Shown one piece after another: positions 52,289-60,118 of a DNA stretch of 64,000 bases. The notes under the pieces are model-generated. The model ran no database searches and was not told the DNA's origin. It saw only the letters and a program-made list of their open reading frames with translations. Position numbers and translations under genes: made by a program. The stretch is from Candidatus Woesearchaeota archaeon. Its GTDB lineage: Archaea; Nanobdellota; Nanobdellia; Woesearchaeales; JAFGLG01. The stretch is taken from the NCBI GenBank assembly GCA_016928155.1, contig JAFGLG010000007.1, positions 122,973 to 186,972 of the forward strand. Direction: 5' to 3'. The first letter of the stretch is position 1. Each line of letters opens with the position of its first letter.

Positions 52289-52339
52289 AACAGGTGGCAA
52301 GCCCGGATATTTAAAAAGTTAATTATCAGAATATATAAA

Positions 52340-53437
52340 TCAGTCCAGAATCGGGCATATCCTGAATCCGTCCTGCCTCTTCTTCTGCTTGAAAAGATGA
52401 TGGTTGCCCTTATCAACCTTAAGCATATCCACATCAAGGATCTGCAATTCACCAGGACTGCCTCTCCTGGGAGTGCCATCACTGTCATAGACCCCCATCA
52501 GCAGATAGAATGAGATCTTCTCAAATCCAGGAACATCAGGATCCTCCACTATAATCCCTCCCGGTATCATCCTCAAGCCTGGTTTTCTGTTCTTCCCTAA
52601 CATAGATTTCGCAAAATATGAGAACTCAGGATGGGAGTATGGCTTGTCCCTCTCCCTCAAAGCCAGGAGGTCATAGGTTATATTATCATTCTCCTGCAGA
52701 TTTCGCAGTACATCATCTGCTTCTGAGATATCACCAAGTATCAGCTTTGCTCTCACCAGATCATGTATGGGATCAGTTCCTGAATCATGGATCTTGTCAA
52801 TAAGGCTCTGGTATGGCTTCTTGTTCATGATTATCCTGGCAAATCTCCTTCCAGCAGAGGCATGGCTCCTGAACTCCTCTTCTATCCTAGGCATCTCAGT
52901 TTCGAGAAACCTCCTGGAATCCCCCTGTGTCGGATCATATTCAGCAACAACCTCATATCCAATACCCCTGAGTATATATCCCAGATGGCCTATAAAACCC
53001 TCAAAATCTCTTGTCACTTCACTTGGCAGATAATTCTTCCTTACAAATTCAGCAGGCTGAGTCCTCAGGTATTCTTTCAGGTCCGACATCATCTCATCCA
53101 AAATAATATCACTCAACCCCCTTGTTCCTTGAGGCATGGACACTACAGCTGAAAAAGAACCAAAATTGCCTGCAATAAGATCAGGGATAACAGCTCCATT
53201 CGCAGCCAGCCAGGCATTTGCAGCAATATCTGATCTTGTCCACTTATCATAATAATTGTGCAATCTTTCCTGAAGCATTGACTTTTGTCTGAACAGAGAA
53301 TCCGGAATCGGGACACTCAGGCTGATGCCAGGCAGAAGACCTCCTTGGTATGTTCGAGGCGGATTAAGGATACGCAGGTTATTCTCATCAATTCTTGCAC
53401 TCACTCCGTCATATTGCATGACATTGCCAAGGCCCAT
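52340..53437 (-). CDS. Unknown protein, possibly RelA/SpoT-like nucleotidyltransferase fold
   Basis: 365 aa, soluble. N-terminal ~130 residues unrecognised. The C-terminal part has SLIDKIHDSGTDPIHDLVRA, then SMLGKNRKPGLR and GELQILDVDML, spaced like the D-x-x-x-x-R and E-I-Q-I elements of RelA/SpoT synthetase domains. The match is weak and several catalytic residues cannot be placed. Unknown otherwise. Confidence 0.5.
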   Translation of the reverse strand: MGLGNVMQYDGVSARIDENNLRILNPPRTYQGGLLPGISLSVPIPDSLFRQKSMLQERLHNYYDKWTRSDIAANAWLAANGAVIPDLIAGNFGSFSAVVSMPQGTRGLSDIILDEMMSDLKEYLRTQPAEFVRKNYLPSEVTRDFEGFIGHLGYILRGIGYEVVAEYDPTQGDSRRFLETEMPRIEEEFRSHASAGRRFARIIMNKKPYQSLIDKIHDSGTDPIHDLVRAKLILGDISEADDVLRNLQENDNITYDLLALRERDKPYSHPEFSYFAKSMLGKNRKPGLRMIPGGIIVEDPDVPGFEKISFYLLMGVYDSDGTPRRGSPGELQILDVDMLKVDKGNHHLFKQKKRQDGFRICPILD

Positions 53438-53682
53438 CTTAAATCACCAGAAAATGAACGACCGGCCTCAGAAAGCCTGGACGTACAAAATATGTGCAAA
53501 ATTAACGATGTCTAATATATACCTAATCAAATCCGGGTTATTGGGATGATTCATTGGGTAACAATGTGTTTTTTATGTTTATAAATGTTTTGGTTATCCC
53601 TGGATTTATAGGTTTTATCATCAGTTTTTCAGAAGAATCCATAGCAAGCTTTAAAATAAGGTGGCTTATGGATTCAAGCATC

Positions 53683-53786
53683 GGGGCTGTAGTGTAGCTT
53701 GGCATCACTGGCCCTTGGGGCAGAGCTGTGCGCGAGTGCAGCGCTACAACATGGGTCCAACCGGGGTTCAAATCCTCGCAGCCCCA
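53683..53786 (+). tRNA. tRNA-Pro (anticodon GGG) with a 31-nt intron
   Basis: Acceptor GGGGCTG/CAGCCCC with A73, no CCA. Anticodon stem GGCCC/GGGTC, loop TTGGGG|T, anticodon GGG. The intron 53721-53751 at site 37/38 folds into GCTGTGC-GCGA-GTGCAGC, a GNRA-capped hairpin. T arm CGGGG-TTCAAAT-CCTCG. Confidence 0.92.
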
Positions 53787-53812
53787 TCAATCCAATCTAG
53801 GTTGCTGTCACA

Positions 53813-54022
53813 ATGGAGAAAATAAAGATCTGGGGATATTGCATCATTGCCATAGGGCTGCTCTTCCTGATACTTGATGCCGCAACAATAAGATTCTGCC
53901 AGACCATGATGTGCAGGGCAACGCAGCATTTTGCTGTCGGCTTGATGGTTCTCCTATCTCTGATTGTCGGCATCGGCATGATAAACTACCACAGGATGAA
54001 ACATCTTGTGAAGATGAGATGA
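53813..54022 (+). CDS. Small two-helix membrane protein
   Basis: 69 aa: helices at about 7-27 and 40-58, with a loop containing CQTMMCRATQH. Begins 27 bp after tRNA-Pro. No recognised family. Its end lies in a 27-bp imperfect tandem duplication (gatgaaccatggatat motif, about 54009-54062) that also forms the start of the next gene. Confidence 0.55.
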   Translation: MEKIKIWGYCIIAIGLLFLILDAATIRFCQTMMCRATQHFAVGLMVLLSLIVGIGMINYHRMKHLVKMR

Positions 54023-54052
54023 ATCATGGATATTGTGAAGACGAGATGAACC

Positions 54053-54721
54053 ATGGATATCGGAAAAATCAAGGGGAAAGTGCCTGACAGGTTCTATGCA
54101 GTATTGGAGCAGGAGAAGATAACAGAGCTCAGGCCAAGCCAGGAGAAAGCAGTGGCAGCAGGGCTTCTCGAGGGTAAAAACCTCCTCGTCTGCACACCTA
54201 CAGCATCAGGCAAGACACTCATAGCAGAGATGGCGATCATGAACTCTGTGCTGCGAGGGAAAGGCAAAGGTATCTATATCGTGCCCCTCAAGGCACTAGC
54301 CTCAGAGAAAGCTAAGGATTTCAAGAGGAAATACGGCGAGATGGCAAAGATCGCACTGTCAATAGGAAATCTCGATTCATCTGATCCTTATCTGGCAAAA
54401 TATGACCTGATCATAGTCACAGCAGAGAAATTCGATTCACTGATAAGGCACAGGACCCCATGGCTGCAGGATATATCGGTTGTTGTCGTAGACGAGATAC
54501 ATCTGCTGAATGATGCATCCCGAGGTCCGACACTCGAGGTGCTTATCACAATACTCAGGGAAGTGCTCCCCAATCTGCAGCTGATCGGGCTGAGTGCAAC
54601 CATAGGGAATCCAGACAATCTTGCAGGATGGTTAGGTGCAGAGCCCGTCATCGACACCTGGAGACCGGTCAAGCTCTACAAAGGGATATATCATGACGGA
54701 AAAGTGGAATTCGAGAAATAA
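54053..54721 (+). CDS. N-terminal RecA domain of a Hel308/Ski2-like helicase (truncated)
   Basis: 222 aa; full Hel308 is about 700. Q motif (ELRPSQEKAV), Walker A TPTASGKTLIAEM, PLKALASEK, Walker B DEIH and motif III GLSATIGNP are all intact, then a stop in VEFEK. RecA2, winged-helix and ratchet domains are absent, and the next 20 bp belong to a convergent gene. Alone it should not unwind DNA. Either a remnant or a split gene whose other half lies elsewhere. Confidence 0.85.
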   Translation: MDIGKIKGKVPDRFYAVLEQEKITELRPSQEKAVAAGLLEGKNLLVCTPTASGKTLIAEMAIMNSVLRGKGKGIYIVPLKALASEKAKDFKRKYGEMAKIALSIGNLDSSDPYLAKYDLIIVTAEKFDSLIRHRTPWLQDISVVVVDEIHLLNDASRGPTLEVLITILREVLPNLQLIGLSATIGNPDNLAGWLGAEPVIDTWRPVKLYKGIYHDGKVEFEK

Positions 54722-54738
54722 AAAATATTATGCGCAGA

Positions 54739-55083
54739 TCACTTGACCTTAGTCTTCTTGAAGCCCGACGACTGCTTGAACCTCTTCTCAGCTATCTTCA
54801 GGATGTGCTCAAATGCTTTTTTCGTGATGACATTCATCTCGCCGAAGCCTGATTCATTGGCTTCCAGCACCTTCCCCGGCGCCTCAATCCTGACATTTAT
54901 CGAGTACTTAGTCCCTTTCCTCGTCTCAGTCTCAGTGCCGCTGTACTTCTTGACATGGAGCACCATCTTTATGTCCTGATGGACAGCCCTCTGCATCCTG
55001 TTCCAATACTGGTCAATCAGCTCATTGAGCATATCTTTCTCAGAAGAGTCCAATTCTGATGATCCAATCAGCTGGAAATCCAT
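54739..55083 (-). CDS. Hypothetical protein with alternating beta-strand pattern
   Basis: 114 aa, basic C-terminus (SSGFKKTKVK). Alternating hydrophobic strands (IKMVLHVKKYSG; KYSINVRIEAPG) followed by a helix suggest a small RNA-binding or ribosome-associated alpha/beta fold, somewhat like HPF/S30AE, but no family is confirmed. Convergent with the helicase fragment, 17 bp apart. Confidence 0.55.
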   Translation of the reverse strand: MDFQLIGSSELDSSEKDMLNELIDQYWNRMQRAVHQDIKMVLHVKKYSGTETETRKGTKYSINVRIEAPGKVLEANESGFGEMNVITKKAFEHILKIAEKRFKQSSGFKKTKVK

Positions 55084-55117
55084 GAAGCACCTTGTCCCTG
55101 AATAAGAAAAAAGAAAT

Positions 55118-55264
55118 TTAGGCCTTGCCCAGAATCCTGAAGACCTTTGTCCCGCACTTAGGGCATACTCCTTTCACTGCTTTCATCTTGTTCTTCATCA
55201 CGACTTCTGTCGGGTTCTTGATCTCAACCTGTTTCTGGCATTTCATACATCTTGCTTGTGGCAT
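55118..55264 (-). CDS. DUF5679 zinc-ribbon protein
   Basis: 48 aa, read directly from the sequence: starts MPQARCMKCQKQVEIKNPTE and ends CPKCGTKVFRILGKA. Two CxxC pairs (Cys6/9, Cys34/37) bind zinc. Matches the archaeal/bacterial DUF5679 pattern. AGAGGTGCAGTTT precedes the ATG. Upstream of the gene at 54739, likely one transcript. Confidence 0.85.
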   Translation of the reverse strand: MPQARCMKCQKQVEIKNPTEVVMKNKMKAVKGVCPKCGTKVFRILGKA

Positions 55265-55489
55265 AAACTGCACCTCTTTTTTTGTGATTGTTTTTGTAAT
55301 CTGTATTTATGCCATAAATCCCATACCAGTATATAAACTCTTCTATTTTTCTAATCTGTTTTTATATGAAAATTATTAAAATCACAAAATTATGGTGCCT
55401 AACAACCAGATTATTCCCTTTTTGTTACCTTAAAAAGTGTAGCGTAAACTATATAAGTATCTGATAGGGACTCCGGGTCAGGTGGAAAT

Positions 55490-56140
55490 ATGTTTGATCT
55501 ATTGCTTTATCTGGGGGACAAGACAGAGCTTTTCGGAAATCTCAACAGCTCGACAGTCACAATCTCAAAAGACATAGGCATATCCCAGCAGTCAGTGTCG
55601 AGGAAGCTCATCGAGCTCGAGCAGTCAGGCATGATAAAGAGGCAAGCCTCGACATCAGGCATAACCCTCTCGCTCAGCGAAAAAGGCAGGAACAGGATAC
55701 TTGACCATTTCGAATACATAAGGAAGATTGTCGACAGGAACAGAGTGGAGTCATTCAGCGGCAGAGTGCAGACAGGCATCAGGCAGGGGAAATATTATGT
55801 CAAGAAATATTCAGACAAATTCTCCGAAGTGCTCGGATTCGAGCCGTTCCACGGCACACTGAACCTCGACGTGAACAGGACGCTGGTCAAGAAGTTCGTC
55901 AACCAGCTCGAGAGCTTCAAGATATTGGGTTTCGAGGATGAGCTGAGGGAGTTCGGGCCGGTCTTATGCTATGAGATAGAGCTCGGGATAAACGGGAAGG
56001 CACTGAACGGCGCACTCATAGTGCCTGAGAGGACAAAACATCCAGAGAACATAATAGAGATACTGGCGCCGATAAATGTCAGGGAGCATCTGAAGGTCAA
56101 GGATGATGACGAGATACTCATCAGAAAGGTGAAAAAATGA
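55490..56140 (+). CDS. rbkR: CTP-dependent riboflavin kinase with HTH domain (RbkR-type)
   Basis: 216 aa. N-terminal winged HTH (about 1-75; SKDIGISQQSVSRKLIELEQSG read in parts) and C-terminal archaeal riboflavin kinase (about 90-216; GFEPFHGTLNLDVN, GKALNGALIVPERTKH). Makes FMN using CTP. Family knowledge: HTH-fused RibK proteins (RbkR) also regulate riboflavin genes. It is coupled to an ECF transporter (ATGA overlap), fitting control of vitamin uptake. ACTATATAAGTAT upstream is the promoter. Confidence 0.92.
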   Translation: MFDLLLYLGDKTELFGNLNSSTVTISKDIGISQQSVSRKLIELEQSGMIKRQASTSGITLSLSEKGRNRILDHFEYIRKIVDRNRVESFSGRVQTGIRQGKYYVKKYSDKFSEVLGFEPFHGTLNLDVNRTLVKKFVNQLESFKILGFEDELREFGPVLCYEIELGINGKALNGALIVPERTKHPENIIEILAPINVREHLKVKDDDEILIRKVKK

Positions 56141-56796
56141 AGAGCAAGACGATAAGAGACGCTTCGATAAGAGACACTTCAGGGCGCACAGAGAAGCATG
56201 AGAATCATGATACCCGGGCGGATCACCGCAGGATGGAAGACAGAAAAAATGAGCACAGGAAACAGAACAATTATCTCATATACTCAATAGCGGCAATGCT
56301 GTCAGGAATTTCGATAATATTCCAGCTCATGCCATTCTGGCCCACAACATGGGGGATGAGGATAGACCTTGTCACAGTCCCATGGATAATCGCCCTGTTC
56401 CTCTTCGGATGGAAAGCATCATCGCTGACGAGCATACTGTCGGCGATATTCATAGGATTCATAGCAGTCAGCAGCTGGCTGGGTGCAGGGATGAAACTGC
56501 TGGCAACAGCATGCATATTGGTGCCCCTGATGATATCATATGATATCAGGAAAAGGAAGTTCCACCATCTCTGGGCCATGATGCTCCTCGGCCTGATACT
56601 CAGGAGCGTGGTGATGCTCTATATAAACTATCACTTCGCCCTCCCCATATGGCTTCACCTGCCCACTGAGGAGATAATGACGAAGTTCCCCTGGTATTTC
56701 CTGGTCATACCGAATCTGGTGCAGTCGATCGTGGAGATTCTTGCAGCATATGCCATCGTATTCAGGACGAAACTGAAGACTTACATCTCTGCCTAA
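56137..56796 (+). CDS. ECF transporter substrate-binding S component (probably riboflavin)
   Basis: 219 aa. A charged ~45-residue N-terminal extension (HENHDTRADHRRMEDRKNEH in part) is followed by six membrane helices in RibU-like style. Substrate assignment rests on the coupled riboflavin kinase gene; sequence alone does not prove it. Confidence 0.8.
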   Translation: MKSKTIRDASIRDTSGRTEKHENHDTRADHRRMEDRKNEHRKQNNYLIYSIAAMLSGISIIFQLMPFWPTTWGMRIDLVTVPWIIALFLFGWKASSLTSILSAIFIGFIAVSSWLGAGMKLLATACILVPLMISYDIRKRKFHHLWAMMLLGLILRSVVMLYINYHFALPIWLHLPTEEIMTKFPWYFLVIPNLVQSIVEILAAYAIVFRTKLKTYISA

Positions 56797-56815
56797 AAAG
56801 AGGGAAAAGGCAAAA

Positions 56816-57982
56816 ATGAAAGACATACAAGCTAGAAACCTCTCTGTAACCTTCAAGGAGAAGGTGTTCGAGACAGACCTTGATATACAGAAGAACGAAT
56901 TCGTCTCAATAATAGGCGACAATGGATCCGGGAAATCCACACTCGCCAATGCGCTTCTTGGCGTGATACCAGGATTCCTGCCCGGGAAAGTGGGCGGCCA
57001 ACTCGACATCAGGACCGACAGCATAGGTTTTGTGCTGCAGAACCCAAGTTCGCAGTTCCTCGCATTCAAGGTGAGGAATGAAGTGAGGCGGATCGATGAT
57101 GAGACCCTAAAGAAGAACGGACTATACAGCCTCAGGAACAGGAATGTCTTCGAGCTTTCAGAGGGGGAGAAACAGAAGATAAACCTCCTGAACCAGCTGA
57201 TGAGCCCAATCCAGACACTCATCCTGGACGAGCCTCTTGAGCTCCTTGACCCTGTCGAAGCGAGGGGATTCCTAAGCATAATAAGAGCGTTCAAGGGAGA
57301 GAGGACCATCATCTGGCTCGACAAGAGGCAGCCTCCTGTCAAGGCAGACAAGACCATATCCCTGAAGAGGAGGAGGCCTTTCAGGCTCGGGAAGAAGTTC
57401 AGGGGCCGAGGCGGAACAGTGCTGGACAGGAGAATCAGTTTCAGGAGAGGCCCATACTCACTCTGCGGCACAATCAAGGCAAATGAGGGAGAGAAGATAG
57501 CGCTGATAGGAAGGAACGGAAGCGGCAAGACAACACTGCTCAAGATACTCTGCGGGCTGGTCGGCATATGGCAGAGCACCAAGCCCAGCATGGCCTACTG
57601 CGTGCAGAACCCGTCGCATTTCCTATACGAAGACAAGGTCTCAGATGAGGTAAAGAGCCATGAGATGATGGAAGCATTCGGGATAGACGGACTGAAGGAC
57701 AATGATCCCAACAAGCTGAGCAAAGGCCAGCAGAAGATGGTGGCGAATGCTGCGGCTTTCTCGACAGGTGCTGATGTGCTGCTCCTCGATGAGCCTACGG
57801 TCTGGCTTGACGAATACAACCGATGCATATTCTACCAGAACATGATGAACAGCCACAAGACAATGATAATAGCGACACATAATCCCAAGGTCGTCTCATT
57901 ATGCGACAGGGCGTATATGATAGAAGATGGAGAGATAAGATGTACAGATACAAGGCAGGCAAGACAATTTTTCACAGACTGA
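56816..57982 (+). CDS. ECF transporter ATPase, two fused ABC domains
   Basis: 388 aa, shorter than most fused EcfA proteins. NBD1: GDNGSGKSTLANAL, LSEGEKQKINL, LILDEPLELLDP, but WLDKRQ where the switch His should be. NBD2: GRNGSGKTTLLKIL, LSKGQQKMVAN, LLLDEPTVWLD and IIATHNP with switch His. So probably one competent and one degenerate ATP site. Energises vitamin import with the EcfT gene that overlaps its 3' end. Confidence 0.9.
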   Translation: MKDIQARNLSVTFKEKVFETDLDIQKNEFVSIIGDNGSGKSTLANALLGVIPGFLPGKVGGQLDIRTDSIGFVLQNPSSQFLAFKVRNEVRRIDDETLKKNGLYSLRNRNVFELSEGEKQKINLLNQLMSPIQTLILDEPLELLDPVEARGFLSIIRAFKGERTIIWLDKRQPPVKADKTISLKRRRPFRLGKKFRGRGGTVLDRRISFRRGPYSLCGTIKANEGEKIALIGRNGSGKTTLLKILCGLVGIWQSTKPSMAYCVQNPSHFLYEDKVSDEVKSHEMMEAFGIDGLKDNDPNKLSKGQQKMVANAAAFSTGADVLLLDEPTVWLDEYNRCIFYQNMMNSHKTMIIATHNPKVVSLCDRAYMIEDGEIRCTDTRQARQFFTD

Positions 57983-58548
57983 GCATAGAATACAAGCTGT
58001 CATATATGACAGCTCTACTCGTGCTCGTCTTCCTGACAGCAGACTGGGTGCTGCTCACACTGCTCATGCTGCTCCATCTCGCACTGCTGAAACTTTCCGG
58101 GTACAGGGGGATAATAAAGCTTGCCGCCCTGATATTCGCATTCCTCATCATCCCTGTGGGCCTGCTTTACGCATTCATCAGACCAGACCTGATAATAGTG
58201 TACAACATGACAGCAAGGGTCTATGTGATGCTGTCATTCGGTGCTCTGTTCACGACAACAACAGACAACCTCCAGCTTCTTGCGCTGCTCAGGCGATTGA
58301 GGGTGCCTGAGCCGATCTACATACCGATGTACATAATGCTCAGATTCCTCCCTGAGCTCGAAATGGACTATAAGGAGATAAGGGAGATGCAGAAGATAAA
58401 GCGCATCAGGTTCAGCCTGAAGCCGGGGCCTCTCAAGATATTCATGAGAAGCCTGTTCGTACCTCTGATCACAATAATAATAGAGAGATCAAGGGAGATT
58501 GCGGTAATATTGTACCTGAAAAGGGAGAGAAAAAGGGATACCGACTGA
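57940..58548 (+). CDS. ecfT: ECF transporter transmembrane component EcfT
   Basis: 202 aa. Membrane helices in the first half, then the cytoplasmic coupling helices with ARG-like motifs (LLRRLRVPEPIYI; IIIERSREIAVILYLKR). Starts at ATG 57940, after GGAGAGATAAG, overlapping the ATPase gene by 43 nt in another frame. Confidence 0.88.
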   Translation: MYRYKAGKTIFHRLSIEYKLSYMTALLVLVFLTADWVLLTLLMLLHLALLKLSGYRGIIKLAALIFAFLIIPVGLLYAFIRPDLIIVYNMTARVYVMLSFGALFTTTTDNLQLLALLRRLRVPEPIYIPMYIMLRFLPELEMDYKEIREMQKIKRIRFSLKPGPLKIFMRSLFVPLITIIIERSREIAVILYLKRERKRDTD

Positions 58549-58602
58549 TACTGATTAAAATCCTAATAAAAAACCAAAGGCAGGAATAATAAAAAATAAG
58601 AT

Positions 58603-59331
58603 TTAACCCATACCCGGATAGCCGGGCATCTCGAAATCCTGAGGCTGCGCAGGAAGCACAAAATCAGAATCAGAGACAGAGCCTATGCTCTTTGCAGTCA
58701 TCTTGAATGTGCCGTCAGGCATAGTGACCTCTGACAGGAGAAGCACACCGTCTGATGAGAAGCAGATCCTTGACGATGATCCCTGCTGGACATCAACCTT
58801 CCAGCATTCACCCTTCTTCCCTGCAATCGTCACAGTGCCGTCATACACCGGGCTGTACATGTCAGGATTGTCCTTGATATCGTCGACAATCTGCTCGCCC
58901 TGCGGAGGCTCATAATTGGGCTGCTCGAAGCACATTATCTGGCCCTGATCTATGCAGAAATAACCCTGCTTATCAAGCATGAAGAACATCATTGTCATTG
59001 TCCTTCCCTCGGCAGTGGCTGTAATGTCAGACCTGAACTTATCCTCATCCTTGAAATACAGTGTGTATTCCTGCAATGTGGAGATCTCTTCAGCAGAGCC
59101 GGTGAAGTCGTAGGTCGCCTTATATGAAGGGGATTTCCCTAGGGTATCCAGGAAATATGACTTGCTCTTCCCATCACCTGTGCCAGGATCATCCTTCTCG
59201 GCTGCGCTGTCATCCTGCATTCCATCAGTCCCATCATCCTGTCCGTCATCCGAGCCGCTGTCCTGCCCATTTTCGCATCCGACTGCGAAAACCACCATCA
59301 TCAGGATGAAAAAAACAAAGAAATGCCTCAT
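58603..59331 (-). CDS. Lipoprotein, unknown
   Basis: 242 aa. Lipobox FAVGC (Cys19), then an Asp/Gly-rich linker (about 20-55) and a beta-rich domain similar in layout to LolA/LppX-like lipoprotein folds (YTLYFKDEDKFRSDI, GYFCIDQGQIMCFE). Coupled to DUF4013 (ATGA overlap), so the pair may work together at the cell surface. Confidence 0.7.
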   Translation of the reverse strand: MRHFFVFFILMMVVFAVGCENGQDSGSDDGQDDGTDGMQDDSAAEKDDPGTGDGKSKSYFLDTLGKSPSYKATYDFTGSAEEISTLQEYTLYFKDEDKFRSDITATAEGRTMTMMFFMLDKQGYFCIDQGQIMCFEQPNYEPPQGEQIVDDIKDNPDMYSPVYDGTVTIAGKKGECWKVDVQQGSSSRICFSSDGVLLLSEVTMPDGTFKMTAKSIGSVSDSDFVLPAQPQDFEMPGYPGMG

Positions 59332-59990
59332 CTTTTCACCTCAGCATAGACCTGGCCGAAGACTGACATGGCCATGATTGTCGAGAACATGCTGAACATC
59401 GCTGAGATCGCCCATGGGAGCACCACAGTGACTGCTAGCAGAGCGCTGACAAACCCCACTACAATACCCACACCGATAAGTATCAGCAGGGTGATGAGCC
59501 AGGCAACAAAATAAGTCCCTGTGAGTGCCATCTTGAACACATTCCCGAACTCGAACGCCGCTCCCAGATTCCCCTTGTCTGCGAAAAGCATTGTCGCAGC
59601 AGGAAGGAAATAAGCTGTTACAAGAATGATGAGGAAAGCGACACCGCCTAGCGCACCCACAGCGCCGAGCGCAGTCATCCAATTCTCTCCTGAGAAAATG
59701 GCAGCAGCTGCAGTGAACCCTGCTATGGCCCCCACTATCATCGCCGGCAGCATATAGATGATCCCGATGACCATCAGAAGAAGACCCTTGACAAACATCC
59801 CTCCCCAGTCGTCCCATTCAGGAAGCTTGAAGTCCTTCTTCATCGCGCTCTTCGCGCACATGACGCTGTAGCCTGAAGCGAAGATGCCTGTTATGATATT
59901 CAAGAAAGGAATAACATACAGGGCACACCCAATCAGATATTTCTTCCAGTCAGAAAAAGGTCGCTGGATAGCTTTCGCATAATCAACCAT
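59328..59990 (-). CDS. DUF4013 family membrane protein
   Basis: 220 aa and about five to six membrane helices, with the family pattern PEWDDWGGMFVKGL (about 57-70) and SAMFSMFSTIMAMSVFG near the end. Unknown function. GGGGTGA lies 5 nt before the ATG. First gene of a two-gene operon. Confidence 0.85.
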   Translation of the reverse strand: MVDYAKAIQRPFSDWKKYLIGCALYVIPFLNIITGIFASGYSVMCAKSAMKKDFKLPEWDDWGGMFVKGLLLMVIGIIYMLPAMIVGAIAGFTAAAAIFSGENWMTALGAVGALGGVAFLIILVTAYFLPAATMLFADKGNLGAAFEFGNVFKMALTGTYFVAWLITLLILIGVGIVVGFVSALLAVTVVLPWAISAMFSMFSTIMAMSVFGQVYAEVKR

Positions 59991-60118
59991 TCAATTCACC
60001 CCTTTTACCTTCAACAGGTATTTTTAACTATTCCCTGCTTTAATATGGTGGTTTGTTTATAAAGGTTATGTGCGGATTTATAAACAGATCAAAAATCAAA
60101 AGCAGTATCCGAGGACAC

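Noticed and set aside
53538-53771. Minus-strand frame across tRNA-Pro
   Set aside because: It runs through a clear tRNA gene and includes the antisense T-arm peptide typical of such artefacts.
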